Assembly: GCF_015207525.1 (NCBI RefSeq)
Contig: NZ_JADEWR010000013.1
Span: forward strand, 1 to 41,804
Length of the DNA: 41,804 nt
Source: Nodosilinea sp. LEGE 06152
GTDB taxonomy: Bacteria > Cyanobacteriota > Cyanobacteriia > Phormidesmidales > Phormidesmidaceae
Direction: 5' to 3'
Shown piece by piece: positions 27,594 through 36,586 of the stretch (position 1 is the stretch's first letter; each line of letters starts with the position of its first letter). The notes beneath the pieces are model-generated. The model was not told where the DNA came from and did not search any database. It saw only the letters and a program-made list of their open reading frames with translations. The translations under genes were made by a program, and so were the position numbers.

Positions 27594-28349
27594 ATGATAG
27601 AAACGCGTCAGAATGCTCTGATCGTCGGGGCCAGCCAGGGCATTGGCCTCGGCTTTGTGCAGGAGCTGCTGGCCGACGATCGCTTTGAGACGGTGTACGG
27701 CACCTACCGCCGCCCGGAGACGGCCCAGGGGCTACTGGCGCTGGCGGAGCAATTTCCTCGGCTCACCTGCCTGCCGATGGATGTGACGGCGGAAGAAAGT
27801 ATTTCGGGCGCGATCGCAGCCATTCAGGCCCGTACGCCCCGGTTGCACCGGGTGGTGTACTGCGTTGGGGTACTCCACGACGGCCATTTTCAGCCCGAGA
27901 AAAGCCTGCGGCAGATTACCAGCGAGAACCTGGTGCGATCGTTTCAGACCAATGCGGTGGGGGCAGCGCTCTTGGCCAAGCATCTGCTGCCCCTGCTTAA
28001 GCACGACCAGCCCAGCATTTATGCGGCGATTTCGGCCAAGGTAGGCAGTATCGGCGATAACCGTTTGGGGGGCTGGTACGGCTACCGGGCCTCGAAGGCG
28101 GCGCTGAATATGCTGATCAAAACGGCCTCGCTGGAGTACGCCCGCCGCAGCCCCAACACCACCCTGGCCCTGCTGCACCCCGGTACCACCGACACCCGCC
28201 TGTCGGAACCCTTTCAGCGGGGGGTGCCGCCCGAAAAACTCTTTTCGGTAGAGCGCACAGTGGCGCAGCTCATGACGGTTATGGACGGCCTGAGCCCAGC
28301 CGACAGCGGCGAATTTTTTAGCTGGGACGGCACGCGGTTGCCCTGGTAG
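27594..28349 (+). CDS. Short-chain dehydrogenase/reductase (C-factor-like)
   Basis: 251 residues from ATG 27594 (a TTG at 27582 is also in frame). The dinucleotide motif is GASQGIG (12-18), a structural Asn is in TNAVG (120), and the catalytic triad is Ser147 (AAISAKVGS) with Tyr164 and Lys168 (GYRASKAAL). Short SDRs of this shape resemble C-factor/CsgA-like proteins. NAD(P)-dependent carbonyl chemistry is expected; the substrate is unknown. It has no operon partner. Confidence 0.9.
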   Translation: MIETRQNALIVGASQGIGLGFVQELLADDRFETVYGTYRRPETAQGLLALAEQFPRLTCLPMDVTAEESISGAIAAIQARTPRLHRVVYCVGVLHDGHFQPEKSLRQITSENLVRSFQTNAVGAALLAKHLLPLLKHDQPSIYAAISAKVGSIGDNRLGGWYGYRASKAALNMLIKTASLEYARRSPNTTLALLHPGTTDTRLSEPFQRGVPPEKLFSVERTVAQLMTVMDGLSPADSGEFFSWDGTRLPW

Positions 28350-28486
28350 GTCAATTTTGGATTCTGGACTTGTAGTGAGCTTGTCGAACTACTGGCGATT
28401 TTAGGGTTGTTGCTAGGCAGCCCTGGGGCCTATTCTTAGGCCAAGGATTGACTGGCCATTCACAAATCGTCGGTGAGGGAAGCGGG

Positions 28487-29089
28487 ATGGATGTAAGCAT
28501 GATGAACTGGCAACTGCTGGAGAGCATCGGCCTGGGCCTGGGCTTGGGGGTAGCCGCCGGGTTTCGGGTGGTGGTGCCTTTTTGGGTGCTGAGTGCCGCT
28601 GCTCTGTTTGGCCACGTTCAGCTAGCCAACAGTGTGACCTGGTTGGGCAGCACTTCTGCCTTTATTGGCCTTTCCATTGCTCTGGTGGTCGAAATTGCCG
28701 CCTACAGCGTGCCCTGGCTCGACAACGCGATCGATACTGTGGCGCTGCCCGTGGCGGCGGTAGCGGGCACGCTGCTGATGGCGATCGCGGCCAACCAGCT
28801 CGACCCCTTTGCCCAGTGGAGCGTGGCGATCGTGGCGGGGGGCGGTGCCGCCGCCACGGTGAAGGGGCTCAATGGCCTGACTCGCTTCGTCTCCACAGCG
28901 ACTACGGGCGGAGCGACAAACTTGATTCTCGCTGGGGTAGAACTGGTGGGGGCTGTGGTGATTTCCATCCTGGCGCTGCTAGCCCCAGTGGTGATGTTTG
29001 TGGTGGTGTTAGCTTTCTTTATTTTGCTGGTGCGGTTTGCCATCAAGGCCTTTTACCGGGCCAAGAAACCCGCCCCAGACGCCGAGTAG
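28487..29089 (+). CDS. DUF4126 membrane protein
   Basis: 200 residues from ATG 28487, preceded by a purine-rich GAGGGAAGCGGG. Five or six hydrophobic helices. LGLGLGVAAGFRVVVPFWVL and VPWLDNAIDTVALPVAAVAG match the DUF4126 pattern. It ends in a short basic tail (IKAFYRAKKPAPDAE). Function unknown; an inner- or thylakoid-membrane location is expected. Confidence 0.88.
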   Translation: MDVSMMNWQLLESIGLGLGLGVAAGFRVVVPFWVLSAAALFGHVQLANSVTWLGSTSAFIGLSIALVVEIAAYSVPWLDNAIDTVALPVAAVAGTLLMAIAANQLDPFAQWSVAIVAGGGAAATVKGLNGLTRFVSTATTGGATNLILAGVELVGAVVISILALLAPVVMFVVVLAFFILLVRFAIKAFYRAKKPAPDAE

Positions 29090-29184
29090 GGCAACGTAGC
29101 ATCAGCCCAGCGACTTCCAGGACGAGTCGACATCCTCAATGGGGCTACCTCTTGCGAGCCCGAGCCTTCGTCGCTTAAAGTCGC

Positions 29185-30780
29185 TTAAAACAGGCGGGTC
29201 AGCTTGGCCTCTACGTGAATGGCCAGAGCCGACATTGCTGGCAGCGTGGCGGTAAACTGCCCGGCTCGGTTGACTAAGATGACTTCGGCGTCGTTAGCGC
29301 AGACTTTGCCGTTGGCCGCTAAGCCGCCCTGCGCCACATTGCAGTAGCGACCTGGAGGCAGCTGGGTCTGAAACCGGTGGGTCAGCGGCTGGGCCTCGCG
29401 GTTGATGGCTACAAAGCCCCGGTTGCCTCGGCCAAAGGCGATCTGGTTGGCGTTGTTACTCCACCAGTCTGTGACTTCGGCCACTGGCTCGACGGCGTTG
29501 CGAAAGCCCACCATGCCGGCAATAGCGGGCCAGCGATGCTCACAGACCCATGCTTCAAAGCAATTCGACGCCTCGCCCTGGTACACCGGCTGGGTGATGC
29601 CGTTGGCGTAGGTTGGTGGCCCCTGTTCTGAGTTGTCAAAGGCAAAGCTCGACATCACCTGAGGTTTACCGTAGGGAAAGGCCAGCATAAACACGTTAGC
29701 CAGGGCGTAGAGATCGCCGTTTTTGTAGGTGAGGTAGTCACCACCGCCGCCGTGGCCCCGCTGCTTGTCGTGGTTGTCGGTAAAAACCACTGCTTGGGCC
29801 GAGGGAGCCAGGCCCCAGCCTTCTCCCAGGGTTTGCAGATTGGCCAGAGTTTGACCCTCCAGCCCCAAAAAAGCCAGGCCCACAAAACGGCCATACTTAA
29901 AGTCAAGCACGTTGCCGCTGTCGTAGTAATCCTGCTTGCGAATCGCCTCGGTGCCGGGGTCGATCACTTCCTGATAGATATAAAGATTGACTTCGGGGTG
30001 GCGATCGCGCAGCTGCGCCAAAATTTCCCCTAGCTCTTCGTTGCGAATGTGCTTGGCCGCATCAATGCGAAAGCCCGCCACCCCCATCTCCACCAGCTCG
30101 CTCATGTAGTCGACCAGAGTGGCCTGCACCTTAGCCGACCCGGTATTGAGGTCGGCCAGGCCGACCAGTTCGCACTGGGTAACATTTTCGGCATTGTCAT
30201 AGTCGGTGACCTGTTGGTGACAATCGTTGAAGTCTTCAGGTTTGTAAAGGCCGGGATAGTCATACTTGGTAAACCGACTGCCAGCGCTGCCCACGCCGCT
30301 GTCAAACCCAGCCATGTGGTTGATCACAGCGTCGGCGTAGACGGCGACCCCCGCGTCACGACAGCGGTGAATCATGTCCTGTAGCGCGGCGCGGCTGCCG
30401 CTGCGGCTTTCGAGCCGATAGCTAACGGGCTGGTATCGCTGCCACCAGGGATAGCCATAGTCGGGCAGCACAATGTGCTCCTGGGGCGGCGAAATTTGGA
30501 CGGCTCGATAGCCGTTGGGGCCGAGGTAGGTTTCACACTCGGTGGCAATGTCGGCCCAGGTCCACTCAAACAGGTGCACTAGGGTAGTCGGGGCTGGGGT
30601 AGTCGGGGCTGGGGCTCCTGGGGCGGCGACCTCCGAAATAACGATGCCTGAGGCGCTGGCAGGGGCCTGAACACTCAACGGACTGACAGACGGGGCGGGG
30701 AACAACGCCAGCGGATTTAGCAAAACTGCCAAACCCACAACCCCGCTGGCAGAAAGGGCACCCAGGACGATTTTCCACAT
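29185..30780 (-). CDS. Secreted animal-type alpha-amylase (GH13)
   Basis: 531 residues with an N-terminal signal or anchor (about 5-27) and a Pro/Thr linker (53-66). The GH13 catalytic residues are Asp240 (GFRIDAAKH), Glu271 (YIYQEVID) and Asp338 (FTDNHDKQRGHGG). The segments FEWTWADIA, CEHRWPAIAGMVGFRN and MLAFPYGKPQVMSSFAF follow animal alpha-amylases closely. The third chloride ligand, Arg337 in pig enzyme, is Gln374 here (GKPQVMSS), so chloride independence is predicted. It hydrolyses internal alpha-1,4 bonds in starch or glycogen, probably outside the cytoplasm. Confidence 0.93.
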   Translation of the reverse strand: MWKIVLGALSASGVVGLAVLLNPLALFPAPSVSPLSVQAPASASGIVISEVAAPGAPAPTTPAPTTLVHLFEWTWADIATECETYLGPNGYRAVQISPPQEHIVLPDYGYPWWQRYQPVSYRLESRSGSRAALQDMIHRCRDAGVAVYADAVINHMAGFDSGVGSAGSRFTKYDYPGLYKPEDFNDCHQQVTDYDNAENVTQCELVGLADLNTGSAKVQATLVDYMSELVEMGVAGFRIDAAKHIRNEELGEILAQLRDRHPEVNLYIYQEVIDPGTEAIRKQDYYDSGNVLDFKYGRFVGLAFLGLEGQTLANLQTLGEGWGLAPSAQAVVFTDNHDKQRGHGGGGDYLTYKNGDLYALANVFMLAFPYGKPQVMSSFAFDNSEQGPPTYANGITQPVYQGEASNCFEAWVCEHRWPAIAGMVGFRNAVEPVAEVTDWWSNNANQIAFGRGNRGFVAINREAQPLTHRFQTQLPPGRYCNVAQGGLAANGKVCANDAEVILVNRAGQFTATLPAMSALAIHVEAKLTRLF

Positions 30781-31008
30781 AGATTTTTCAGCTAAAACCG
30801 GATAAAACCAACATTTTTGGCCAAAACACTGGCCTCAGTCACCGCTATCATGCACCTCTAGCCCGTAGAAATAACCATGCTATAGGGGTTTACCAACTCA
30901 CCCCGGCAGATTTCGCAGAGATCCTGACGTTGGTGACATCCAGCCCCTGGGTTTGTGCGTATCAATAGCAGCCATTATGGGGCCAGCAAGGGGCCGGGAG
31001 AGGGGTTA

Positions 31009-33252
31009 GTGTGCCAGCAGCTACTTAGCGGAACATCAAACAAAACATCTATATTTGCTGCCCTTGGGCGATTGGCCTACCGTTACAGGGGGCTGGTTTT
31101 GGCCCTATGGGTGGTGCTGCTAGGGCTGGGTGGGCTGTTTGCCCCTCGTCTAGAAAGCGTGCTGCACGGCACGGGCACAACCTACGAAAGGGGGGAGGCG
31201 GCCCAAACCGATCGCCTGTTAGCAGACCGCCTAGGCCTCGATGCCGACGCGCTGACGGTGGTGTTTGAGTACGCAGACGGCGATCGCGCCTCTGGGTCAG
31301 TCGCTGACCAGCGCCCTGATATCCAACCCCTGCTGAGCCAGCTAGCGGTGCTGCCTGCGGTCGAGTCGGTGAGTCAGCCTGCGGCGCTGCCGGGAGAGGC
31401 TGGCGATGTCGATTACCGCTCCATTAGCCTGCGGGTTGCAGAGGGCGATACCAACACCGCCATTGCCACCCTGCTCACCCTGCTGCAGGAGGAAACCCCC
31501 GCTGGGGTAACCAGCTACCTCACCGGCAAAGCCGTGGTGGACTACGAAGCGCAGGAGATTAGCAAAAGAGACCTGGTGCGGGCCGAGGCGCTGTCGCTGC
31601 CGCTGACCCTGATTGCCCTGGTGTTTATTTTTGGCTCGGTGGTGGCAGCCCTGCTGCCGGTGGTAATGGCGGTGGCCACCGTCACCGTGACCAGCGGGCT
31701 AATCTACGCGATCGCCCAGTTTTCAGAGGTCTCTATTTTTGCCGTTACCCTGACCACCATGCTGGGCCTGGGGGTAGGCATCGACTTTACTCTGGTGATG
31801 GTGAGCCGCTTTCGAGAAGAGCTGGTCCACCGTCCGGTTCCGGAGGCGGTCACAGAAACCATGGCCACCGCCGGGGAAGCGGTGTTTTATTCAGGCCTGA
31901 CGACCTGCATTGGGCTGCTGAGTTTGCTGCTGTTTCCGGTAGTGCTGCTGCGATCGCTGGGGGTGGCCGGGTCGCTGGTCGTGCTGATGTCGGTGCTGGC
32001 GGCGCTCACCCTGGTGCCTGCGCTGCTGGGAGTCTTGGGCCACCAGATCAACCGCTGGCGAGTGTTTACCCCTCGCGAGGGAGTGGGCTTCTGGGGACCG
32101 TTTTCGCGCCGGGTTATCCGCTACCGGGTGGTGGCGATCGCGGCGGTGGTGGCCATCATTTTGGTGCTAATGTCACCCTTCTGGCAGGCCCAGTGGGGTT
32201 TGGGTGATGTCAACGCGCTGCCGGCCTCGGCCCAGGCTCGCCAGGGGGTAGAAGTCTTAGAAGAAGCCATCAGTGCCGGGCGCACGGCCCCTATTCTAGT
32301 GGCGGTTACCACCGAAACTGGCGATCGCGTACTGGCCCCCGACTCGGTAGAGACTCTCTACACCTGGGTCGAATCGCTGACGACCGACGCCCGCATTGCC
32401 AGCGTGCAAAGCCTGTTTAACCTCGACCCAACCTTTGATCTGACGACCTACCAGCAGCTGTACCGAACCCCCAGTCGCATTCCTCCGGAGTCGGTAGCAG
32501 CAGCGGTAGCGCGCCTGAGTGCCGACGACACCACGCTAATTTCAATCAGCAGCCGGGCCGACAGCAACAGCCCCCAGTCGCGGCAGCTGGTGCGAGAGCT
32601 ACGGCAAAAATCGCTGCCTGGCCTCACCCTGAGCGTGGGAGGCACTACCGCCAAGAGCCTCGATACCATTGACGTTATTGGGCAGCGGGCACCGCTCGCG
32701 ATCGCAGCTATCTTCCTGGTAACGTTTGTCTCCCTGACCCAGCTATTTAACTCCGTGGTGATGCCGCTGAAGGCCATTTTCCTCAACGTCATGTCGATTG
32801 GGGCTTCGTTTGGGGCGCTGGTGTTTATCTTTCAGCAGGGCCACTTTCAGAACCTGCTCAACTTTACCCCCGTGGGCTACCTCGACATTTTGCTGCCCAT
32901 CGTGCTGTTTTGCGTGCTGTTTGGCCTCTCAATGGACTACGAGGTGTTTTTGCTGGCCCGCATCAAAGAGGCCTACGATCGCACCGGCAACAACACCGAT
33001 GCCATTGTCGAAGGGCTGGAGTGCACCGGGCGCATCATTACCAGTTCGGCCCTGCTCACCATTATTGTCACGGCCTCCTTTGCCTTTACCAGCATTATTT
33101 TTGTGAAAGCTTTGGGGCTGGGCATCGCGATCTCAGTCCTGATCGACTCGACTCTAATCCGCGCCGTGCTGGTGCCCGCCAGCATGCGCCTGATGGGCCG
33201 CTGGAACTGGTGGTGTCCAGCCCTAAGGAAGCGGCAATCTTTCTCTGGCTGA
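31009..33252 (+). CDS. MMPL/RND-family transporter
   Basis: About 747 residues from GTG 31009, which has GAGAGG five to six bases upstream; a GTG at 30955 would add 18 residues. Two halves, each with one helix, a large extracytoplasmic loop and a five-helix bundle. Family motifs are LGVGIDFTLVMVSRFREEL in the first half and GLSMDYEVFLLARIKEAYD in the second. MMPL proteins export lipids or hydrophobic compounds using the proton gradient. The cargo is unknown. It is divergent from the amylase gene. Confidence 0.9.
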   Translation: MCQQLLSGTSNKTSIFAALGRLAYRYRGLVLALWVVLLGLGGLFAPRLESVLHGTGTTYERGEAAQTDRLLADRLGLDADALTVVFEYADGDRASGSVADQRPDIQPLLSQLAVLPAVESVSQPAALPGEAGDVDYRSISLRVAEGDTNTAIATLLTLLQEETPAGVTSYLTGKAVVDYEAQEISKRDLVRAEALSLPLTLIALVFIFGSVVAALLPVVMAVATVTVTSGLIYAIAQFSEVSIFAVTLTTMLGLGVGIDFTLVMVSRFREELVHRPVPEAVTETMATAGEAVFYSGLTTCIGLLSLLLFPVVLLRSLGVAGSLVVLMSVLAALTLVPALLGVLGHQINRWRVFTPREGVGFWGPFSRRVIRYRVVAIAAVVAIILVLMSPFWQAQWGLGDVNALPASAQARQGVEVLEEAISAGRTAPILVAVTTETGDRVLAPDSVETLYTWVESLTTDARIASVQSLFNLDPTFDLTTYQQLYRTPSRIPPESVAAAVARLSADDTTLISISSRADSNSPQSRQLVRELRQKSLPGLTLSVGGTTAKSLDTIDVIGQRAPLAIAAIFLVTFVSLTQLFNSVVMPLKAIFLNVMSIGASFGALVFIFQQGHFQNLLNFTPVGYLDILLPIVLFCVLFGLSMDYEVFLLARIKEAYDRTGNNTDAIVEGLECTGRIITSSALLTIIVTASFAFTSIIFVKALGLGIAISVLIDSTLIRAVLVPASMRLMGRWNWWCPALRKRQSFSG

Positions 33253-33302
33253 GCTAGATTTTAGATAGTTCTCTGATCGCTCTCCTCACTCGTGTAGCCC
33301 CT

Positions 33303-33470
33303 ATGTTTTTACCCTTTTGTGCCCCCCCTTCCGCCGCATCTCGCCGCGAGTACCAGCGCCACAAGCTGGAGATGATGAAGTCCTGGCGCGATGCTTTAGA
33401 AACCCGCCTGGCCGCCCTCAATGCCGCCATCAGCACCGTTGAGCAGCAGCTCAGCCAGGACGCGGAGTAG
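33303..33470 (+). CDS. Small coiled-coil protein, unknown function
   Basis: 55 residues, MFLPFCAPPSAASRREYQRH followed by a helical stretch (WRDALETRLAALNAAISTVE) and a stop at 33468. The sequence is amphipathic and codon use is like its neighbours. Short cyanobacterial proteins with this MFLPF-PP start and coiled-coil tail seem familiar to me, but I cannot name a family. It lies 50 bp after the transporter gene and may be cotranscribed with it. Confidence 0.55.
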   Translation: MFLPFCAPPSAASRREYQRHKLEMMKSWRDALETRLAALNAAISTVEQQLSQDAE

Positions 33471-33650
33471 GAGAAGATGAGGTAGATGAGGCGATTGGGA
33501 AGGTGAGGGGTGGGGTGGGTGATAAGGATCAGGTGACGGTGAGTTCACAAAATCCAAAATCCAAAACTTCTCATCCCCACCCTCTGAGAAACCGCTCCAT
33601 CTCCTCGTCCTCATCCTTTCACCCCTCCCCTGTCCACCCCCTCATCCAAA
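33471..33650. repeat. G-rich/C-rich inverted low-complexity locus (decayed copy)
   Basis: A purine-rich arm (33471-33540, with GGTGAGGGGTGGGGTGGG) is followed by an A-rich spacer containing AAAATCCAAAATCCAAAAC. Then comes a pyrimidine-rich arm (about 33570-33650, with TCACCCCTCCCC and CCACCCCCTCATCC). The order matches the two regular octamer loci, but the 8-nt period is poorly kept. Confidence 0.5.
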
Positions 33651-33714
33651 TTCCACGGGTTTTTAATGCCGGGCTAGGCAAACTACACTTTTTATCGCCT
33701 CGTTCCCCTAGGAT

Positions 33715-35451
33715 ATGACCTTAGCGGTGGGGTATTGCTTACCCCTCTGCCTGCTGTCTTTCTTCTGGGTTGCCCCACTGGTTATGCCTGAATCTCTTTC
33801 GTCCACATCTCCGGCCCTCTCCCCGGCGAGAGCCGTCCCGCTGATTCAGCCGATTGGGGTGAAGGCTATTTATGGCCTGGCGCTTCAGGGCGACCTGCTG
33901 CTGGCAGTAGATCCGTTTCGGGGCTACCTGTTGCGCCTCGACCCCAAAACCGACCAGATCGAGATTCTCAATGCTTCTGATGCTGAGGCGTTTTACGGTG
34001 TCACGGGCGTTGCCTGCTGGCAAGACCAGCTGTGGTTTTGCCGCGACCACACGGTGTATACCACCGCCCTTGACCACATTCAGCCTGCCCCGGTGCTCAC
34101 TCTGCCCTACCCCGTCGATGGTGTTGCCGTATGGGAGAACACCCTCTACGTCAGCTGTAAAAAGGGGGGCTGCATCTTCGTCTGCGATCGCAACTCAGGG
34201 CAGCGCATTACCCAGTTTCTAGCCCCCGGCATTGGCATTGAGAATATCTCGGTCTGGGGCGACTACCTGTGGGTCAGCGACCAGATCGAGCAAACCGTGT
34301 ACTGCCTCGATCGCGCCACCGGAGAGCTGGTGGTCAAAATGCTCACTCCCTTTGCCACCCCCACCGGGCTGGCGGTGCCGCCCCACACCACCCCCGAGAG
34401 CGGCACCCTCTGGGTGGCCTACACCAACGAAGAGCCCTACGTGCGCGAAGACCCCAACGGGGCCGAGCCCTACGTGCTGACCTTTCGCGATCGCACCCTG
34501 ATTCACCCCCTCACCTACCACTGGGACAAAGCGGCCAACTGCTGTCGCAGCAATGGCTACCTAGTCGAGATGACCTACGTCGAAGAAATCGACACCCTAG
34601 AAGACGCTACCCCACTCGAGAATGTGGAGTGGCGAATTGCCTTTCCCACCAGCACCGATCGCCAGCGGGTGAAATCGGTCGAGCCGGTGGGGCTACCCTT
34701 CACCGAGCTACAGCAAAACGGCGAACGACTGGCCAGCTTCAGGTTCGATCGCCTCGACCCCAACCAGCGCCACCTGTTTGGCTGGAAGGCGCTCGTCGAG
34801 GTCTACGGCATTAAGTACCAGCTCACCCCGCGCCAGGTAGAATCGGCCCCACCCCTACCCCCCGAGTATGGCCCCCGTTACTTGATTGACGACGACGAGC
34901 TAGCCATGGATACCCCCATGATTCAGGCGGCGGCCCGCGAGAGCGTGGGCAGCGAAACCAACCTGCTGCGCCAGGTGCTCAGCATTCGCAACTACGTCTA
35001 CGACAAGCTTTCCTACGCCGTTACCCCGGCCATCGACCCTCCCGATGTGGTGCTAATGCGGGGGCGCGGCTCCTGTGGCGAATACGTGGGCCTGCTGCTG
35101 GCCCTGATGCGCCTCAACGGCATTGCCTGCCGCACGGTGGGTCGCTATAAATGCCCAGCCCACGCCGACCAGCCCGGTCTTTACCTAGAGCCCGACTTCA
35201 ACCACGTCTGGATTGAGTTCTACATTCCTGGCTTTGGCTGGGTGCCCATGGAGTCTAACCCCGACGATGTGCAGGAGGGTGGCCCCTACCCCACCCGCTT
35301 TTTTATGGGCCTGCCGTGGTGGCATGTGGAAATGGGCAAAGATATTTCCTTTGAAAAGCTGCTCTTCCCCCAGGGCAGCCCCGCAGTCCGTCTGGGCGAC
35401 CTGGCCGTCAACCACATGCGGTTCAGAATTTTGGGAGAACTGGCTCCCTAA
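33715..35451 (+). CDS. Exported beta-propeller plus transglutaminase-like protein
   Basis: 578 residues. An N-terminal signal (GYCLPLCLLSFFWVAPLV) is followed by a propeller-like region (about 40-230) with repeats such as VSVWGDYLWVSDQIEQTVYC-type blades. The C-terminal half is a transglutaminase-like domain: Cys454 (RGSCGEYVG), His497 (FNHVWIEFY) and Glu513 (WVPMESN) where Asp is common. Such domains act as cysteine proteases, deamidases or cross-linkers. The upstream segment (TDRQRVKSVEPVG, VEVYGIKYQLTP) is the usual beta-rich lead-in. Probably periplasmic; substrate unknown. Confidence 0.85.
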   Translation: MTLAVGYCLPLCLLSFFWVAPLVMPESLSSTSPALSPARAVPLIQPIGVKAIYGLALQGDLLLAVDPFRGYLLRLDPKTDQIEILNASDAEAFYGVTGVACWQDQLWFCRDHTVYTTALDHIQPAPVLTLPYPVDGVAVWENTLYVSCKKGGCIFVCDRNSGQRITQFLAPGIGIENISVWGDYLWVSDQIEQTVYCLDRATGELVVKMLTPFATPTGLAVPPHTTPESGTLWVAYTNEEPYVREDPNGAEPYVLTFRDRTLIHPLTYHWDKAANCCRSNGYLVEMTYVEEIDTLEDATPLENVEWRIAFPTSTDRQRVKSVEPVGLPFTELQQNGERLASFRFDRLDPNQRHLFGWKALVEVYGIKYQLTPRQVESAPPLPPEYGPRYLIDDDELAMDTPMIQAAARESVGSETNLLRQVLSIRNYVYDKLSYAVTPAIDPPDVVLMRGRGSCGEYVGLLLALMRLNGIACRTVGRYKCPAHADQPGLYLEPDFNHVWIEFYIPGFGWVPMESNPDDVQEGGPYPTRFFMGLPWWHVEMGKDISFEKLLFPQGSPAVRLGDLAVNHMRFRILGELAP

Positions 35452-35492
35452 ACAGTCATACTAAATCCTGCTCGGTTATCCCCGGTTTAGCA

Positions 35493-35520
35493 GGGCAAAT
35501 GCCATTTGCCCCTACCCAAG
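35493..35520. repeat. GGGCAAAT palindrome with CTAC flank
   Basis: GGGCAAAT-GCC-ATTTGCCC followed by CTACCCAAG, between the convergent transglutaminase and TPR genes. Same family as 25719-25746, with the innermost base pair exchanged. Confidence 0.75.
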
Positions 35521-35553
35521 TTCATGCCTCAATTTAGCAACCCCGAGTTTGCC

Positions 35554-36387
35554 TCACTCAATCAAGCGCTGAAACTGGGGGTGGTCGCGAACGCTGTCAA
35601 AGTGGGCGTCGATTTGCACCATCACTTTATACACGTAAGGGCTAAGCACAAAGGTGCGGTAGAGGTTCTTGAGGGTGTTTTCTAGGTTGCCCACCATGGC
35701 GTAGGCGCGGGCTTTGCCATACCAGGCGTTGGGGTTGTTGGCGTGGTGGCTGAGGGAGGTTTCAAAGCTGGCGATCGCGTCGCTATAGCGCCCCATTTGA
35801 ATCAGCACGGTGCCCCGCTGGTTCCAGATGTAGTGGGCATTGGGTCGGTGGTCGAGGGCCAGTTGCAGCACCCGCAAAGCATCGTCGTAGCGGTGTAGAC
35901 CGCACAGGGCAACGCCCTGGTTGTAGCGAGCGCGGTGGTCTTGAGGGCTGAGCCTGAGGCTGTGCTCAAAACTGTTGACGGCGTCGCGATAGCGGTGCAG
36001 CTGGTTTTGAGCCGTACCCAAGTTGTACCAGGCCTTGTTGTCGCCAGGGCTGAGCTGAACCGCCCGCTCCAGATGGGTGGCGGCCTCTTCAAAGTGGCTG
36101 AGCTTAGCCAGGGCGTGGCCCTTGCCGTGCCAGGCTAAACCGTAGTCAGGGCAGCGGGCAATGGCTTGGTTGAAGCTATCAATAGAGGCCTCAAACTGTT
36201 TGAGGGCGGCCAGACAAAACCCATGCAGCGTCCAAACCTCGTAGTCGTCTTGGTTGAGGGTGAGCGCCGCCTCAAACCGCGACAGCGCCTCGTTGTTGCG
36301 ACCAATGGCGTAAAGGGCATCTCCCTGACCACGAAGTAGCTTGGCGCGAGTGAGGTTAGATAGGGCGACGTCAGAGCTAGCAGACAT
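35554..36387 (-). CDS. Tetratricopeptide repeat protein
   Basis: 277 residues made of about seven 34-residue TPR units, for example AWYNLGTAQNQLHRYRDAVN and ARYNQGVALCGLHRYDDALR. The chain ends with a helix (VMVQIDAHFDSVRDHPQFQR). There is no signal peptide. TPR arrays mediate protein contacts, and the partner is unknown. It lies 200 bp downstream of glgA on the same strand; a compact palindrome at 36532-36548 separates them, so cotranscription is not certain. Confidence 0.9.
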   Translation of the reverse strand: MSASSDVALSNLTRAKLLRGQGDALYAIGRNNEALSRFEAALTLNQDDYEVWTLHGFCLAALKQFEASIDSFNQAIARCPDYGLAWHGKGHALAKLSHFEEAATHLERAVQLSPGDNKAWYNLGTAQNQLHRYRDAVNSFEHSLRLSPQDHRARYNQGVALCGLHRYDDALRVLQLALDHRPNAHYIWNQRGTVLIQMGRYSDAIASFETSLSHHANNPNAWYGKARAYAMVGNLENTLKNLYRTFVLSPYVYKVMVQIDAHFDSVRDHPQFQRLIE

Positions 36388-36531
36388 AGGGTCAATCAGC
36401 GGCGGTGAGAGCGTAGGCTGGTCGGCTTTTAACCCAGCGTGCCCATTTCGCGAACGGCGATCGCCAATTTGCGAGCGCTTCTAACCTGGGCGCTTCTGGC
36501 TTCCCTAGGGGCGCAAACCACAGCTCTGCAC

Positions 36532-36548
36532 CCCTAAAGCCTTTAGGG
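36532..36548 (-). terminator. Compact palindrome after glgA
   Basis: CCCTAAAG (36532-36539) and CTTTAGGG (36541-36548) are perfect inverted arms around one base, about 40 bp after the glgA stop. There is no T-run on the minus strand, so it is only a weak terminator candidate. Confidence 0.35.
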
Positions 36549-36586
36549 CAAAGGTCGGCTCCGCCAGCCAATACTAGTAGCGTATG

